A stretch of DNA of 41,009 nucleotides from contig JARWMV010000128.1 in NCBI GenBank assembly GCA_030998015.1, forward strand, positions 1 through 41,009, given 5' to 3'. Origin of the DNA: Ceratorhiza oryzae-sativae (Eukaryota; Basidiomycota; Agaricomycetes; Cantharellales; Ceratobasidiaceae). Position numbers and translations under genes: made by a program. This document shows, piece by piece, positions 1 to 7,541 of the stretch. Position 1 is the first letter of the stretch. Each line of letters starts with the position of its first letter. The notes under the pieces are model-generated. The model saw only the letters and a program-made list of their open reading frames with translations, was not told the DNA's origin and did not search any database.

Positions 1-184
1 ATGGTTATCGAGGCCGCGTTCGCGGCGAGGTATTGCGAGGTACCCTGGAACTTTAAGTTCCAGGGTACCTCGGAATCAGACGCCGCGCGCACGCCAGGGC
101 CGCCTTGGCTTGATTATTGACCTTAAGGTCAATATGAGCCAAGCTTGCTTGGCTTAAGCCAAGGCGTTCGCAGGCGTGCACGGG
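1..184 (-). mobile_element. CG5 element, partial (window edge)
   Basis: Contains the CCGCGTTCGCGG, GGTACC hairpin and CGTGCACGGG end; the GGGGG end is outside the window. Followed by TC and a DH element. Confidence 0.88.
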
Positions 185-186
185 TC

Positions 187-358
187 CCGCCGGCGTTAGA
201 GGGAATCCTAAAGATTCCCTCGTAGAAAATGACGACCGTTCGTCATTTTCAGCCGGCGGCTAAATATCGATATTATGCCGCGCACTAGCAATCGCAAACG
301 GTTGCGATTGCTCACGTTGGTTGGTGGGACAAGTCCCACCAGCAACTAACGCGCGCGG
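187..358 (-). mobile_element. DH element, basic form
   Basis: Follows a CG5 element with two bases (TC) between. Its other side abuts the LAGLIDADG scrap at 359. Confidence 0.93.
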
Positions 359-455
359 AAACATGGAAATGGTCATGTAATTAAAATTTCAGGTAAATCA
401 ACAGCCATGTTACAAGAACTATTAAAATTTCAAATGCCTAGCATGATGCAATATA
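359..455 (+). pseudogene. C-terminal scrap of a LAGLIDADG homing endonuclease
   Basis: The frame starting at 359 reads GHVIKISGKSTAMLQELL followed by QMPSMMQYN. This matches the end of LAGLIDADG proteins, where a strand of the form IRIS.KS is followed by a helix and then a P.MPSMMYK-like tail; the fragment at 20386-20946 in this window ends the same way. It is cut on the left by the DH element at 187-358 and on the right by a GC hairpin starting near 458 (CCCCAAATTGGGG). No catalytic motif is retained. It is probably a remnant of an intron endonuclease. Confidence 0.5.
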
Positions 456-457
456 AC

Positions 458-550
458 CCCAAATTGGGGGTGTAGATTTGCCTGCGCAAATCACCCCCCA
501 ATTTAGGAGTCCTCAGCGCTTAGGCCGCGCCTAAAGGCGCGATCAGAGAG
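458..550 (+). repeat. GC hairpin cluster after LAGLIDADG scrap
   Basis: CCCCAAATTGGGG, then TGTAGATTTGCC, and a TCAGCGCTTAGGCC-type hairpin related to the Z element. The stretch 551-628 holds a further small hairpin (AATAGGTTTC...TACCTATT) and no gene I can see. Confidence 0.6.
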
Positions 551-628
551 TTGGAAATAGGTTTCTAAAAGTACCTATTTTAAAAACAAAAAAACACAGC
601 CGTTAGTTTCGGATCTCTAATAAATACT

Positions 629-800
629 CCGCCGGCGTTAGAGGGAATCCTAAAGATTCCCTCGTAGAAAATGACGACCGTTCGTCATTTTCAGCCGGCG
701 GCTAAATATCGATATTATGCCGCGCACTAGCAATCGCAAACGGTTGCGATTGCTCACGTTGGTTGGTGGGACAAGTCCCACCAGCAACTAACGCGCGCGG
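629..800 (-). mobile_element. DH element, basic form
   Basis: Flanks AATACT and GCAGCT; no direct repeat visible. Confidence 0.93.
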
Positions 801-900
801 GCAGCTGCTAAATATATCGGAAAAACATCAGGCATACTAAGATATAGCCTAGAAAATTCTATAGGTTTACCTTATTTAACTAATTTCATAAAAGAGATAG
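801..900 (+). other. Possible NUMOD-like coding scrap
   Basis: Directly after the DH element at 629-800 one frame is open (AAAKYIGKTSGILRYSLENS and onward). The pattern resembles the short helix-turn-helix NUMOD repeats found at the C-terminus of intron endonucleases. The frame runs on into a hydrophobic stretch and then stops near 960, just where the LAGLIDADG frame of the next feature begins. The assignment is weak and rests on pattern alone. Confidence 0.2.
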
Positions 901-928
901 TGACAAGTTTGCCACTTTCATTATCTTT

Positions 929-1307
929 TTGTGCTACAGCATTTTTTATTTATTTTCTTCTAGTAGTTTAATAGCTCCATCAGATGAAGATAAACCTAAA
1001 GTCAAACGGTTTACTAGAGAGCAGCAAAACCAATTCACAATTCCTGATGAATTGCAGCAAATCTTAGTTGGATTGATTTTAGGAGATTTATGGGCTAATA
1101 AGCGAGGTAACAATACTAGATTCCGGTTTAAACAAGGAATTTGTCATAAAGCCTATCTGCCCGTAGGGCCCAAAACCACCTAAAGGTGTTTCCAAAAACA
1201 CCTTTACGGTGGTTTTGGGCCTTACAGGCTTGGCCAAAACCACCCCCAAACAATGCAGCGTAGCTGCACATGTTTGGGGGTGTTTTTGGTTATCATTTGT
1301 ATGACTT
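929..1307 (+). pseudogene. N-terminal half of a LAGLIDADG homing endonuclease
   Basis: The frame contains LQQILVGLILGDLWANKRG, the first LAGLIDADG helix (here LVGLILGDL) with the catalytic acidic residue, followed by TRFRFKQGICHKAYL, the usual next strand. At 1163 a GC hairpin (CCGTAGGGCCCAAAACCACC and complement), then a TTTGGGGG-type hairpin, interrupt it. The frame resumes as HLYDF at about 1292-1307 before the DH element at 1308. The second LAGLIDADG motif and C-terminus are missing; a GIY-YIG gene follows instead. There is no ATG at the open-frame start, so the true start is unknown or lost. Confidence 0.7.
1163..1290 (+). repeat. Hairpin cluster inside LAGLIDADG remnant
   Basis: CCGTAGGGCCCAAAACCACC pairs with a later GGTGGTTTTGGGCC; an inner AAAGGTGTTT/AAACACCTTT arm and a CCCCCAAACA/TGTTTGGGGG hairpin follow. 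Confidence 0.75.
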
Positions 1308-1528
1308 CCGCCGCGTTAGAGGGAATCCTCAGATGAGGTAGCCTTGACCATGAGTCTCATGGTCCAGGCTACCTCCCATAAAGATTCCCTCGTAGAAAAT
1401 GACGACCGTTCGTCATTTTCAGCCGGCGGCTAAATATCGATATTATGCCGCGCACTAGCAATCGCAAACGGTTGCGATTGCTCACGTTGGTTGGTGGGAC
1501 AAGTCCCACCAGCAACTAACGCGCGCGG
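1308..1528 (-). mobile_element. DH element, loop-insert variant 1
   Basis: The GAGGGAATC/GATTCCCTC arm carries a 50-bp hairpin (GAGGTAGCC...GGCTACCTC) in its loop. One G of the CCGCCGGCG end is missing. Joined by one base to the CG5 element at 1530, forming a composite. Confidence 0.92.
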
Positions 1529-1529
1529 G

Positions 1530-1737
1530 CCCCCGCTCTATCGGCTAAAATCTTAGGTGTAACCCAAGATTTCAGCCGCCCTGCCTAGAGAACTGCGCTT
1601 TAGCGCACGTCTTGGCAGGGGTAATAAAGCGGAGGGTCAACGACCCGTGGGCATTGTTAACGAGGCCGCGTTCGCGGCGAGCCGCGCGCACGCCAGGGCC
1701 GCCTTGGCAAGCCAAGGCGTTCGCAGGCGTGCACGGG
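1530..1737 (-). mobile_element. CG5 element in DH+CG5 composite
   Basis: Carries the CCTGCC...GGCAGG hairpin in its tail and lacks the GGTACC arm. Joined through one base to the DH element 1308-1528. Confidence 0.88.
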
Positions 1738-1868
1738 TAATATTCTTTCTTTCCGAAAAGCCTGGAATGGAGTTAGCGGTATTTACAAAATCACGTTTCT
1801 ACCATTCCGGTTATTTAGCTACTATGGTTCTAGTGTTGATTTAGGGGCCCGATTCAAATATCATTTTT

Positions 1869-2141
1869 GCAGCGCGCTATGCGGCTGCCCAGCAGCGCGC
1901 TATGCGGCTGCCCAGCAGCGCGCTATGCGGCTGCCCAGCAGCGCGCTATGCGGCTGCCCAGCAGCGCGCTATGCGGCTGCCCAGCAGCGCGCTATGCGGC
2001 TGCCCAGCAGCGCGCTATGCGGCTGCCCAGCAGCGCGCTATGCGGCTGCCCAGCAGCGCGCTATGCGGCTGCCCAGCAGCGCGCTATGCGGCTGCCCAGC
2101 AGCGCGCTATGCGGCTGCCCAGCAGCGCGCTATGCGGCTGC
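1869..2141 (+). repeat. Tandem array of a 23-bp hairpin unit, about 12 copies
   Basis: The unit GCAGCGCGCTATGCGGCTGC plus CCA is repeated nearly 12 times without visible variation, inside the GIY-YIG gene of intron 1 right after the YIG block. Each unit can form a small hairpin (GCAGC/GCTGC). All three frames are open across it, but the flanking endonuclease frame reads on only if it is removed. Confidence 0.95.
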
Positions 2142-2222
2142 CCACAATGGACCCAAACAAAACAACTTCTTGGGTATATTTCTTAAAGTATTTGGTTGGT
2201 CTTTATTTTCAATCACTGTAGA

Positions 2223-2476
2223 CCCCCGACATTGCCGCGCGCGTTAGTTGCTGGTGGGACTTGTCCCACCAACCAACGTGAGCAATCGCAACCGTTTGCG
2301 ATTGCTAGTGCGCGGCATAATATCGATATTTAGCCGCCGGCTGAAAATGACGAACGGTCGTCATTTTCTACGAGGGAATCTTTAGGATTCCCTCTAACGC
2401 CGGCGGGCATTACAATATCGGGGGGTTGCTGCCCACCAAACAATGCAGCGTAGCTGCACATGTTTGGGGGTCAGTA
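2223..2476 (+). repeat. Nested hairpin insertion with DH element in GIY-YIG gene
   Basis: GACCCCCGACATTG, the DH element 2235-2406, then CATTACAATATCGGGGGG, and a CCCACCAAACA/TGTTTGGGGG hairpin to 2470. GTA lies at both edges; removal keeps the frame (SITV-VETCT). Confidence 0.7.
2235..2406 (+). mobile_element. DH element, basic form, inside another hairpin
   Basis: Its flanks CCCCGACATTG and CAATATCGGGG are nearly complementary, so the element sits in the loop of an older hairpin within the GIY-YIG gene. Confidence 0.92.
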
Positions 2477-2750
2477 GTAGAAACTTGTACCCGAGAACAG
2501 CTAAATGACCGAGAAAATTGGTATTTATCTAACTTCAAACCGCTCCTTAATATTTTAATGATTGCATCATCGGATCCACGAGTTCCAGGTATTTTATCGG
2601 CATTAACTCGAGCAAAGATTAGTTCTAGCTTACAGGGTCGAAAAGATTCTGAAGCCACTCGAGTTCGAAAAAGTATTTCAAAACTGGGAATAAATAATCC
2701 ATTTTATGGTAAAGGTCCCGGAATCCGAGCTTTAGATATTGCAGGTGACC

Positions 2751-2864
2751 CCCAATAAGGCAATGGCCTCCCAATGCGTCACAAACGTATTGGGGGGGGG
2801 CCATTACCTTATGCAATGAGCGCCACAAGTCTTGTGGCGCGCATTGCAATCATTGGGGAGCAGC
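2751..2864 (+). repeat. Nested CCCCAAT hairpins in GIY-YIG gene
   Basis: An outer pair CCCCCAAT/ATTGGGG encloses AAGGCAATGGCC/GGCCATTACCTT and TGCAATGAGCGCCAC/GTGGCGCGCATTGCA. GCA lies at both edges; removal rejoins DIA-AEKAG in frame. Confidence 0.7.
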
Positions 2865-2897
2865 TGAAAAAGCTGGAACTAAAATTTATGTATATGA

Positions 2898-3060
2898 CCC
2901 GTGCACGCCTGCGAACGCCTTGGCTTAAGCCAAGGCGGCCCTGGCGTGCGCGCGGCTCGCCGCGAACGCGGCCTCGATAACCATACCCACGGGTCGTTGA
3001 CCCTCCGCTTATCGGCTGAAATCTTGGGTTACACCTAAGATTTCAGCCGATAAGCGGGGG
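2898..3060 (+). mobile_element. CG5 element with TATGA target repeats
   Basis: TATGA at 2893-2897 and 3061-3065. Sits in the GIY-YIG gene between VYD and ATNFTL; removal of element plus one repeat keeps the frame. Lacks the GGTACC arm. Confidence 0.9.
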
Positions 3061-3261
3061 TATGATGCAACTAATTTTACACTTGTGAGTGGGGGCCCTT
3101 TTCGAAGTATCCGAATGGCTGCAAAGGTAACGCACATTTCTGCAAGAACACTTGGCAGAAATCTAGATACGAAAAAACCATTCAAAGGATATTATTATTA
3201 CAGTCATGCTCAATTCACAATATAAAAACCATTAAAATCAATCCCCTTTCCCCAAGAAAAG

Positions 3262-3371
3262 TCGCAGATGCGGCTAAATTAGTGCTTAAAGAAACAATTA
3301 TACCAGCACAAGCAAATAAAGTACTTTTTTATTTAGCACCTGTTGCTACTTTAATCTTTAGTCTATTAGGT
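3262..3371 (+). CDS. nad1: NADH dehydrogenase subunit 1, exon 2
   Basis: Subunit 1 of respiratory complex I, in the inner membrane, part of the ubiquinone-binding site. The exon encodes ADAAKLVLKETIIPAQANKV followed by LFYLAPVATLIFSLLG, the highly conserved region after the first matrix loop. The exon is 110 nt (phase 2: TC then 36 codons) and ends in GGT before an intron starting CTAAAAT. Exon 1, encoding roughly the first 55-65 residues, is not recognisable in the window. This exon exists once here because the mirrored arm ends before reaching it. Confidence 0.93.
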
Positions 3372-3412
3372 CTAAAATAACCTGGCTTAATTAAAATTTC
3401 ACTATATGCTAG

Positions 3413-3503
3413 AACAATTGACCCCCAATGCCTTACAGCATGTTGGGGGGCAATTGCCCCCCCAAACAATGCAGCGTAGCTGCATTGTTTGGGGGGTCAA
3501 TTG
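3413..3503 (+). repeat. CAATTG-bounded double hairpin in intron 2
   Basis: CAATTGACCCCCAATGCC ... TTTGGGGGGTCAATTG; same pair as in the LAGLIDADG gene at 16329 but in the opposite order. Confidence 0.8.
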
Positions 3504-3922
3504 TCAAAAACCTCTGGGTAGCTGGCCATTCCATTGTAGGTGAAATGGCATGTTAGGCTATAAATTCTGAGGTATTATTATCCCTTGTTGTCTACAAACA
3601 GCAAGAAAATTTCTTATTTGTGATATTAACTTTCGACTAGCAGGCTTTAATGACAAAAATCAAAGCCTCAGAGACTATACGTGAAAATTTTGTAAAATAG
3701 ACAGAAAAGTGCATTAATTCCAATGCTTTACGCCTTTTCATTAATCTATTGAGAAAAAAGACATAGTCCAAACTAATGCAAAATATTTTAGCAAATATAG
3801 TTGAATTCGTTAATAAAATTAAAAATTGGTTATTTATATTTAACGCATATGTTAAAGATGCTTATGCTAAATTCAAATTTTTTGTGTTAACTACTTTAAT
3901 AAAATTTTACTGCTATATGCCT

Positions 3923-4144
3923 CCGCGCGCGTTAGTTGCTGGTGGGACTTGTCCCACCAACCAACGTGAGCAATCGCAACCGTTTGCGATTGCTAGTGCG
4001 CGGCATAATATCGATATTTAGCCGCCGGCTGAAAATGACGAACGGTCGTCATTTTCTACGAGGGAATCTTTATGGGAGGTAGCCTGGACCATGAGACTCA
4101 TGGTCAAGGCTACCTCATCTGAGGATTCCCTCTAACGCCGGCGG
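3923..4144 (+). mobile_element. DH element, loop-insert variant 1 (222 bp)
   Basis: Inserted in the intron 2 LAGLIDADG frame between codons CCT and AGT; removal of exactly this segment keeps the frame. Confidence 0.93.
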
Positions 4145-4241
4145 AGTCTAAGAAAATATTCTACTGATTCTACGGACGTAAAAAATAGCCGTATAAAGGG
4201 GCCTAGAACTCCGGACGCCCCAGATCTGACCGAATATCAAA

Positions 4242-4435
4242 CCCCCGCTTAGGGTCATCCAGCATTGTATTTATATATAAATACATGCTGTTGACCCGAG
4301 GGGTTTGGTTATCGAGGCCGCGTTCGCGGCGAGCCGCGCGCACGCCAGGGCCGCCTTGGCTTGATTATTGACCTTAAGGTCAATATGAGCCAAGCTTGCT
4401 TGGCTTAAGCCAGGGCGTTCGCAGGCGTGCACGGG
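4242..4435 (-). mobile_element. CG5 element with TCAAA target repeats
   Basis: TCAAA at 4237-4241 and 4436-4440; removal rejoins LTEYQ-KEVIFG of the LAGLIDADG gene in frame. Confidence 0.9.
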
Positions 4436-4862
4436 TCAAAAAGAAGTAATATTTGGAACAATGCTGGGAGATGCTACAGCAGAAAAATCTCAATTAAATG
4501 GTAACACAAGATTGCGGTTTTATATGTCTAATGTAAACCAAGAATTAATTTTTCATTTATATTCTATTTTTAAACCCTTTGTTAGAACAGCCCCCAAAGA
4601 AGTTACCAGAAAACAAAACGAACTTACTGGGAAAATTCATACAGATATACGGTTTTCTACCTTAAAATATCCTATGTTTAACTGGGTAATTGACGACTTT
4701 TATGTTAAAGATTTACAAAATAACATAAAAATTGTACCCTTAAATGCCCATGAAAAACTAACACCCGTTGGTTTAGCTTTTCTTATTATGGATGATGCTT
4801 CGTTTAACATAACAAAAGGCCATTTAGTCATTTGTACAGATTCTTACTCAAAAGAAGATGTT

Positions 4863-4901
4863 TCCAAAAAACACCTTCACGGTGGTTTTGGGCCCTACGG
4901 G
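4863..4901 (+). repeat. 39-bp hairpin inserted in frame in the LAGLIDADG gene
   Basis: Thirteen extra codons (SKKHLHGGFGPYG) sit between KEDV and LRLIDIF, where homologous proteins usually run straight on. The DNA forms a hairpin (CCAAAAAACACC pairs with GGTGGTTTTGG). A related hairpin lies at about 1163-1235. Because the length is a multiple of three and no stop is present, it is read through as protein. Confidence 0.65.
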
Positions 4902-5064
4902 CTACGCTTAATTGATATTTTTAATTCTAAATTTGGATTATCTTGTGGATTGATTAACCATGGAATTACAAAAGGCGGAAATATCTCTTATCGAATCCGA
5001 ATTAACAAATCCTCAATGCCCTCTTTAATTAACTTAGTTAAACCCCACATCATACCCTCAATGC

Positions 5065-5286
5065 CCGCGCGCGTTAGTTGCTGGTGGGACTTGTCCCACC
5101 AACCAACGTGAGCAATCGCAACCGTTTGCGATTGCTAGTGCGCGGCATAATATCGATATTTAGCCGCCGGCTGAAAATGACGAACGGTCGTCATTTTCTA
5201 CGAGGGAATCTTTATGGGAGGTAGCCTGGACCATGAGACTCATGGTCAAGGCTACCTCATCTGAGGATTCCCTCTAACGCCGGCGG
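5065..5286 (+). mobile_element. DH element, loop-insert variant 1 (222 bp)
   Basis: Inserted near the C-terminus of the intron 2 LAGLIDADG gene, after PSM. Confidence 0.93.
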
Positions 5287-5326
5287 GGGTCTTTAATGTT
5301 CAAAGGGCATATTTTGCATAGTTTTG

Positions 5327-5686
5327 TGGGCAGTAATTCCTTTCGGAGATGGTTTAGTACTCTTCGATTTCTCTTTAGGAATCTTGTATACATTAGCTCT
5401 ATCCTCTCTAGGAATCTATGGAGTATTATTTGCGGGATGGTCTGCTAATTCTAAATACGCCTTTTTAGGTTCTTTAAGATCAACTGCGGCTATGATAAGT
5501 TACGAGTTAGTACTTAGTTCAGCGGTAGTAATTGTAATTTTAATCACAGGTTCGTTCAACATTACAAAAATCATTGAGAGCCAACAAGCTGTTTGGAGTG
5601 TTATACCCCTACTAACAATATTTTTATTCTATTTCATATCAGTATTGGCAGAAACATCAAGAACTCCATTTGATCTTCAGGAGGCT
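5327..5686 (+). CDS. nad1: NADH dehydrogenase subunit 1, exon 3
   Basis: Complex I membrane subunit, 120 codons. It begins WAVIPFGDGLVLFDFSLGIL and ends AETSRTPFDLQEA, the universally conserved segment just before ESELV. The middle (YALAGWSANSKYAFLGSLR family pattern, here FAGWSANSKYAFLGSLR) and several membrane helices are intact. The exon ends in GCT before an intron starting GCATTACTAAG, so the open frame running on to 5704 is intron sequence. No hairpin element interrupts it. Confidence 0.95.
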
Positions 5687-5846
5687 GCATTACTAAGAGT
5701 ATAACCACAATTTGGCTCTAAGGATTCGGTCTCCTTAAAGACCGCTATATGCTGGAAAATTCTACCGGTTGAACACATAGCCGTTCTTTCTGTATGTTTA
5801 GTAGAACAATCAGCAGGAAACACTAAACTTCCCGCTAGTTCCCTGT

Positions 5847-6004
5847 AGACCCCCAATAATTGCAATGTCGCCATTGACCCCCCAAACTGATGCAGCTATG
5901 CTGCATTGTTTGGGGGGGTAACCTTATTGGGGGGCGGATGCCCCTCAAACAATGCAGCGGACCCTCCCACCTGGGATTGGGTCCGCTGCACATGTTTGGG
6001 GGGC
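5847..6004 (+). repeat. Hairpin cluster in intron 3 core
   Basis: Three or more nested hairpins of the CCCCAAT and CCCCAAACA families, one with an extended CAGCGGACCCTCCCACC/GGGTCCGCTG stem. Confidence 0.75.
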
Positions 6005-6098
6005 ACTAGCATTTTATGAGCTGACGACAGGGTTCCCGCTTGGGGCAAGTTTGGTATCCTCAGAGAATAGACGTGGTCAATGGAATTCTTAAACTATA

Positions 6099-6239
6099 CC
6101 CCGCTAATCGATACCCCTGCCAAGACGTGCGCTAAAGCGCAGTTCTCTAGGCAGGGTGTAGATTTGCCTTCGCAAATCATCGATTATTGGAGCCCTCCGC
6201 GCTTAGGCCGCCCTGCGGGCGATCAAAGAGCGCGGAGGG
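6099..6239 (+). repeat. Z element in the P8 region of intron 3
   Basis: CCCCGCTAATCGATACCCC, a CCTGCC...GGCAGG stem around GCGCTAAAGCGC, GATTTGCCTTCGCAAATC, closing ATCGATT, then CTCCGCGC...GCGCGGAG. Lies between the two strands of P7, where an insertion can be tolerated. Confidence 0.8.
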
Positions 6240-6540
6240 TTTTAGTTTAATGTTTAGTTTTCCATTAAGATATATTCCTTTTTAATCTAGGTAAATAGAA
6301 TAAATTAAATTTAAAGGCTAACTAGCAAGTCTATAACTCTAAACCCCAGATCACATAGCTTCTCGAATGGGCCTATGAAGGTTTGCCCCCGTTCGGCAAC
6401 TAGATCAGTGCTGAAATTTGAACTAGTTGCAAAATTTTTTAAAAGAGATTCTAGTTGAAAATTTAATTTTATATGCAAAATGGAATTTACAGGGTCCCAC
6501 TCCCCCTCTCTTGGCTACGATTGTTAGCCTCGGGGTCTGG

Positions 6541-6560
6541 GCAGCCGCGTAACGCGCTGC
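6541..6560 (-). repeat. Single 20-bp hairpin unit (variant)
   Basis: GCAGCCGCGTAACGCGCTGC, one of the dispersed single copies of the unit that forms the array at 1869. Confidence 0.75.
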
Positions 6561-6574
6561 AACTATGAAGAAAT

Positions 6575-6746
6575 CCGCGCGCGTTAGTTGCTGGTGGGAC
6601 TTGTCCCACCAACCAACGTGAGCAATCGCAACCGTTTGCGATTGCTAGTGCGCGGCATAATATCGATATTTAGCCGCCGGCTGAAAATGACGAACGGTCG
6701 TCATTTTCTACGAGGGAATCTTTAGGATTCCCTCTAACGCCGGCGG
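6575..6746 (+). mobile_element. DH element, basic 172-bp form (reference copy)
   Basis: Folds on paper as two three-way junctions. Half 1 is closed by CCGCGC/GCGCGG and holds GGTGGGAC-TT-GTCCCACC and AGCAATCGCAA/TTTGCGATTGCT. Half 2 is closed by CCGCCGGC/GCCGGCGG and holds GAAAATGACGA/TCGTCATTTTC and GAGGGAATC/GATTCCCTC. The linker contains the palindrome AATATCGATATT. No protein is encoded: open frames through it are short and end in the linker. It recurs almost unchanged at 25 loci plus mirrors, in both orientations, in introns, endonuclease frames and spacers but never in nad1 exons or tRNAs. It resembles in design the double-hairpin elements known from some lower-fungal mitochondria but is larger. 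Confidence 0.93.
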
Positions 6747-6852
6747 GCCAAGTCTTGTGACAAGATAAATCCTTTGCCATTTGAACTGGTGGGGCGTATT
6801 TAGATTTAGAGACTATTACAATATCTACCAATAAAAATGTTATCAAATTTGA

Positions 6853-7061
6853 CCCGAGCACGCCTGCGAACGCCCTGGCTTAAGCCAAGGCGGCCCTGGC
6901 GTGCGCGCGGCGTCTGATTCCGAGGTACCCTGGAACTGAAAGTTCCAGGGTACCTCGCAATACCTCGCCGCGAACGCGGCCTCGATAACCAAACCCCTCG
7001 GGTCTACGCGTATCGGCTGAAATCTTGGGTTACACCTAAGATTTTAGCCGATAAGCGGGGG
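6853..7061 (+). mobile_element. CG5 element with TTTGA target repeats
   Basis: TTTGA at 6848-6852 and 7062-7066; removal rejoins the ATG at 6837 to the GIY-YIG frame. Confidence 0.9.
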
Positions 7062-7369
7062 TTTGATTAATTTCTTATTTCCTCTTAGAGGATATCTATT
7101 TTCAATTTTACTTTGTGTGTTTTTAATTACAGTTATATTTACTATGTTAATTGAATTTGAAGAGATACTTAACTTTATCCTTCCAAATAATATGGTATCT
7201 AGCTTAATCTCTGCATTAGTGCCTTTAAAGGTATATTCTGATTTAAATGATCCTAAAGATGTTCGTGCAGATCTTAAAAAAGTTGGCGGTGTTTATGGTT
7301 TAGTCAACACTAAAGATGGAAAACAATACATAGGGTCCAGCAAAGATATGTATGAAAGATTCACAGATC

Positions 7370-7541
7370 CCGCGCGCGTTAGTTGCTGGTGGGACTTGTC
7401 CCACCAACCAACGTGAGCAATCGCAACCGTTTGCGATTGCTAGTGCGCGGCATAATATCGATATTTAGCCGCCGGCTGAAAATGACGAACGGTCGTCATT
7501 TTCTACGAGGGAATCTTTAGGATTCCCTCTAACGCCGGCGG
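7370..7541 (+). mobile_element. DH element, basic form
   Basis: Splits the intron 3 GIY-YIG frame (ERFTD / GITTNARL); exact removal leaves GAT CAG GGT ATC in frame. Confidence 0.93.

Larger units (their letters stand above)
1757..3225 (+). pseudogene. GIY-YIG homing endonuclease of nad1 intron 1, interrupted by insertions
   Basis: Blocks in order: 1757-1868 with the GIY motif (GVSGIYKITF) and YIG-equivalent (SYYGSSVDLG); 2142-2222 (HNGPKQNNFLGIFLKVFGW); 2477-2750 with ETCTREQLNDRENWYL, the conserved catalytic-Glu region of GIY-YIG nucleases, then a NUMOD-type TRAKISSSLQGRK stretch; 2865-2897 (AAEKAGTKIYVYD); 3061-3225, ending HAQFTI and TAA. The interruptions are a 23-bp tandem array, a DH element inside another hairpin, a nested CCCCAAT hairpin cluster and a CG5 element with a TATGA repeat on both sides. 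Removing each insertion keeps one reading frame. The gene ends 36 bp before exon 2, as in endonuclease genes placed 3' of the intron core. No intact protein can be made by ordinary translation. Confidence 0.8.
1738..3261 (+). other. nad1 intron 1, 3' portion (group I inferred)
   Basis: Exon 2 begins at 3262 in the middle of a codon (TC GCA GAT), and the base before it is G, the usual last base of a group I intron. The GIY-YIG gene fills the visible part. The intron 5' end, exon 1 and the core helices lie upstream or are too broken to identify, so the left boundary given is only where GIY-YIG sequence begins. Confidence 0.5.
3776..5321 (+). pseudogene. LAGLIDADG homing endonuclease of nad1 intron 2, interrupted
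   Basis: It starts at ATG 3776, right after the intron core. Blocks: 3776-3922 (hydrophobic/basic N-terminus), 4145-4241 ending LTEYQ, 4436-5064, and a short tail to TAG at 5319-5321. The third block has KEVIFGTMLGDATAEKSQL (first LAGLIDADG motif, GTMLGDA), then GLAFLIMDDASFN (second motif, acidic pair DD) and the C-terminal RLIDIFNSKFGL and SMPSLINLVKPHIIPSM. Insertions are the DH variant 3923-4144, CG5 4242-4435 with TCAAA on both sides, an in-frame 39-bp hairpin 4863-4901, and the DH variant 5065-5286. Clean removal of the first two gives a continuous frame (MPSLRKY, then EYQKEVIFG). If expressed it would cut the intronless nad1 site. Confidence 0.85.
3372..5326 (+). other. nad1 intron 2, group I
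   Basis: Bounded by exon end GGT and exon start TGGGCAG, with terminal G. Core signals are visible: CTATATGCTAGAA at 3402 (P/Q-like), CAGCAAGAAAA near 3598, GACTAGCAGGC near 3635, CAGAGACTATACGTG near 3669, and AAGACATAGTCC at 3758-3769. GACTA and TAGTC can form P7. A hairpin pair bounded by CAATTGACCCCC is inserted at about 3413-3503, just after the Q-like segment. The LAGLIDADG gene lies 3' of the core. The intron's first 33 bases are outside the palindrome. Confidence 0.85.

Noticed and set aside
1867..2247. Long alternative open frames rich in MRLPSSALCGCP repeats
   Set aside because: They are only the six-frame reading of the 23-bp tandem array; no start signal, no family resemblance, and the flanking endonuclease frame explains the locus.
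3923..4021. Recurring peptide PRALVAGGTCPTNQREQSQP at many sites, suggesting a conserved protein domain
   Set aside because: It is the translation of the first half of the DH element in one frame and always ends in the linker; the conservation is of DNA structure.
5687..5704. Extension of nad1 exon 3 to the stop at 5704 as the real C-terminus
   Set aside because: The NAD1 family continues EA-ESELV; this joins exactly to 9703, and group I core motifs follow 5686.
6670..6861. Minus-strand hydrophobic frame (LITFLLVDIVIVSKSKY) in intron 3
   Set aside because: It runs into the DH element and opposes the start region of the GIY-YIG gene; no family match recognised.
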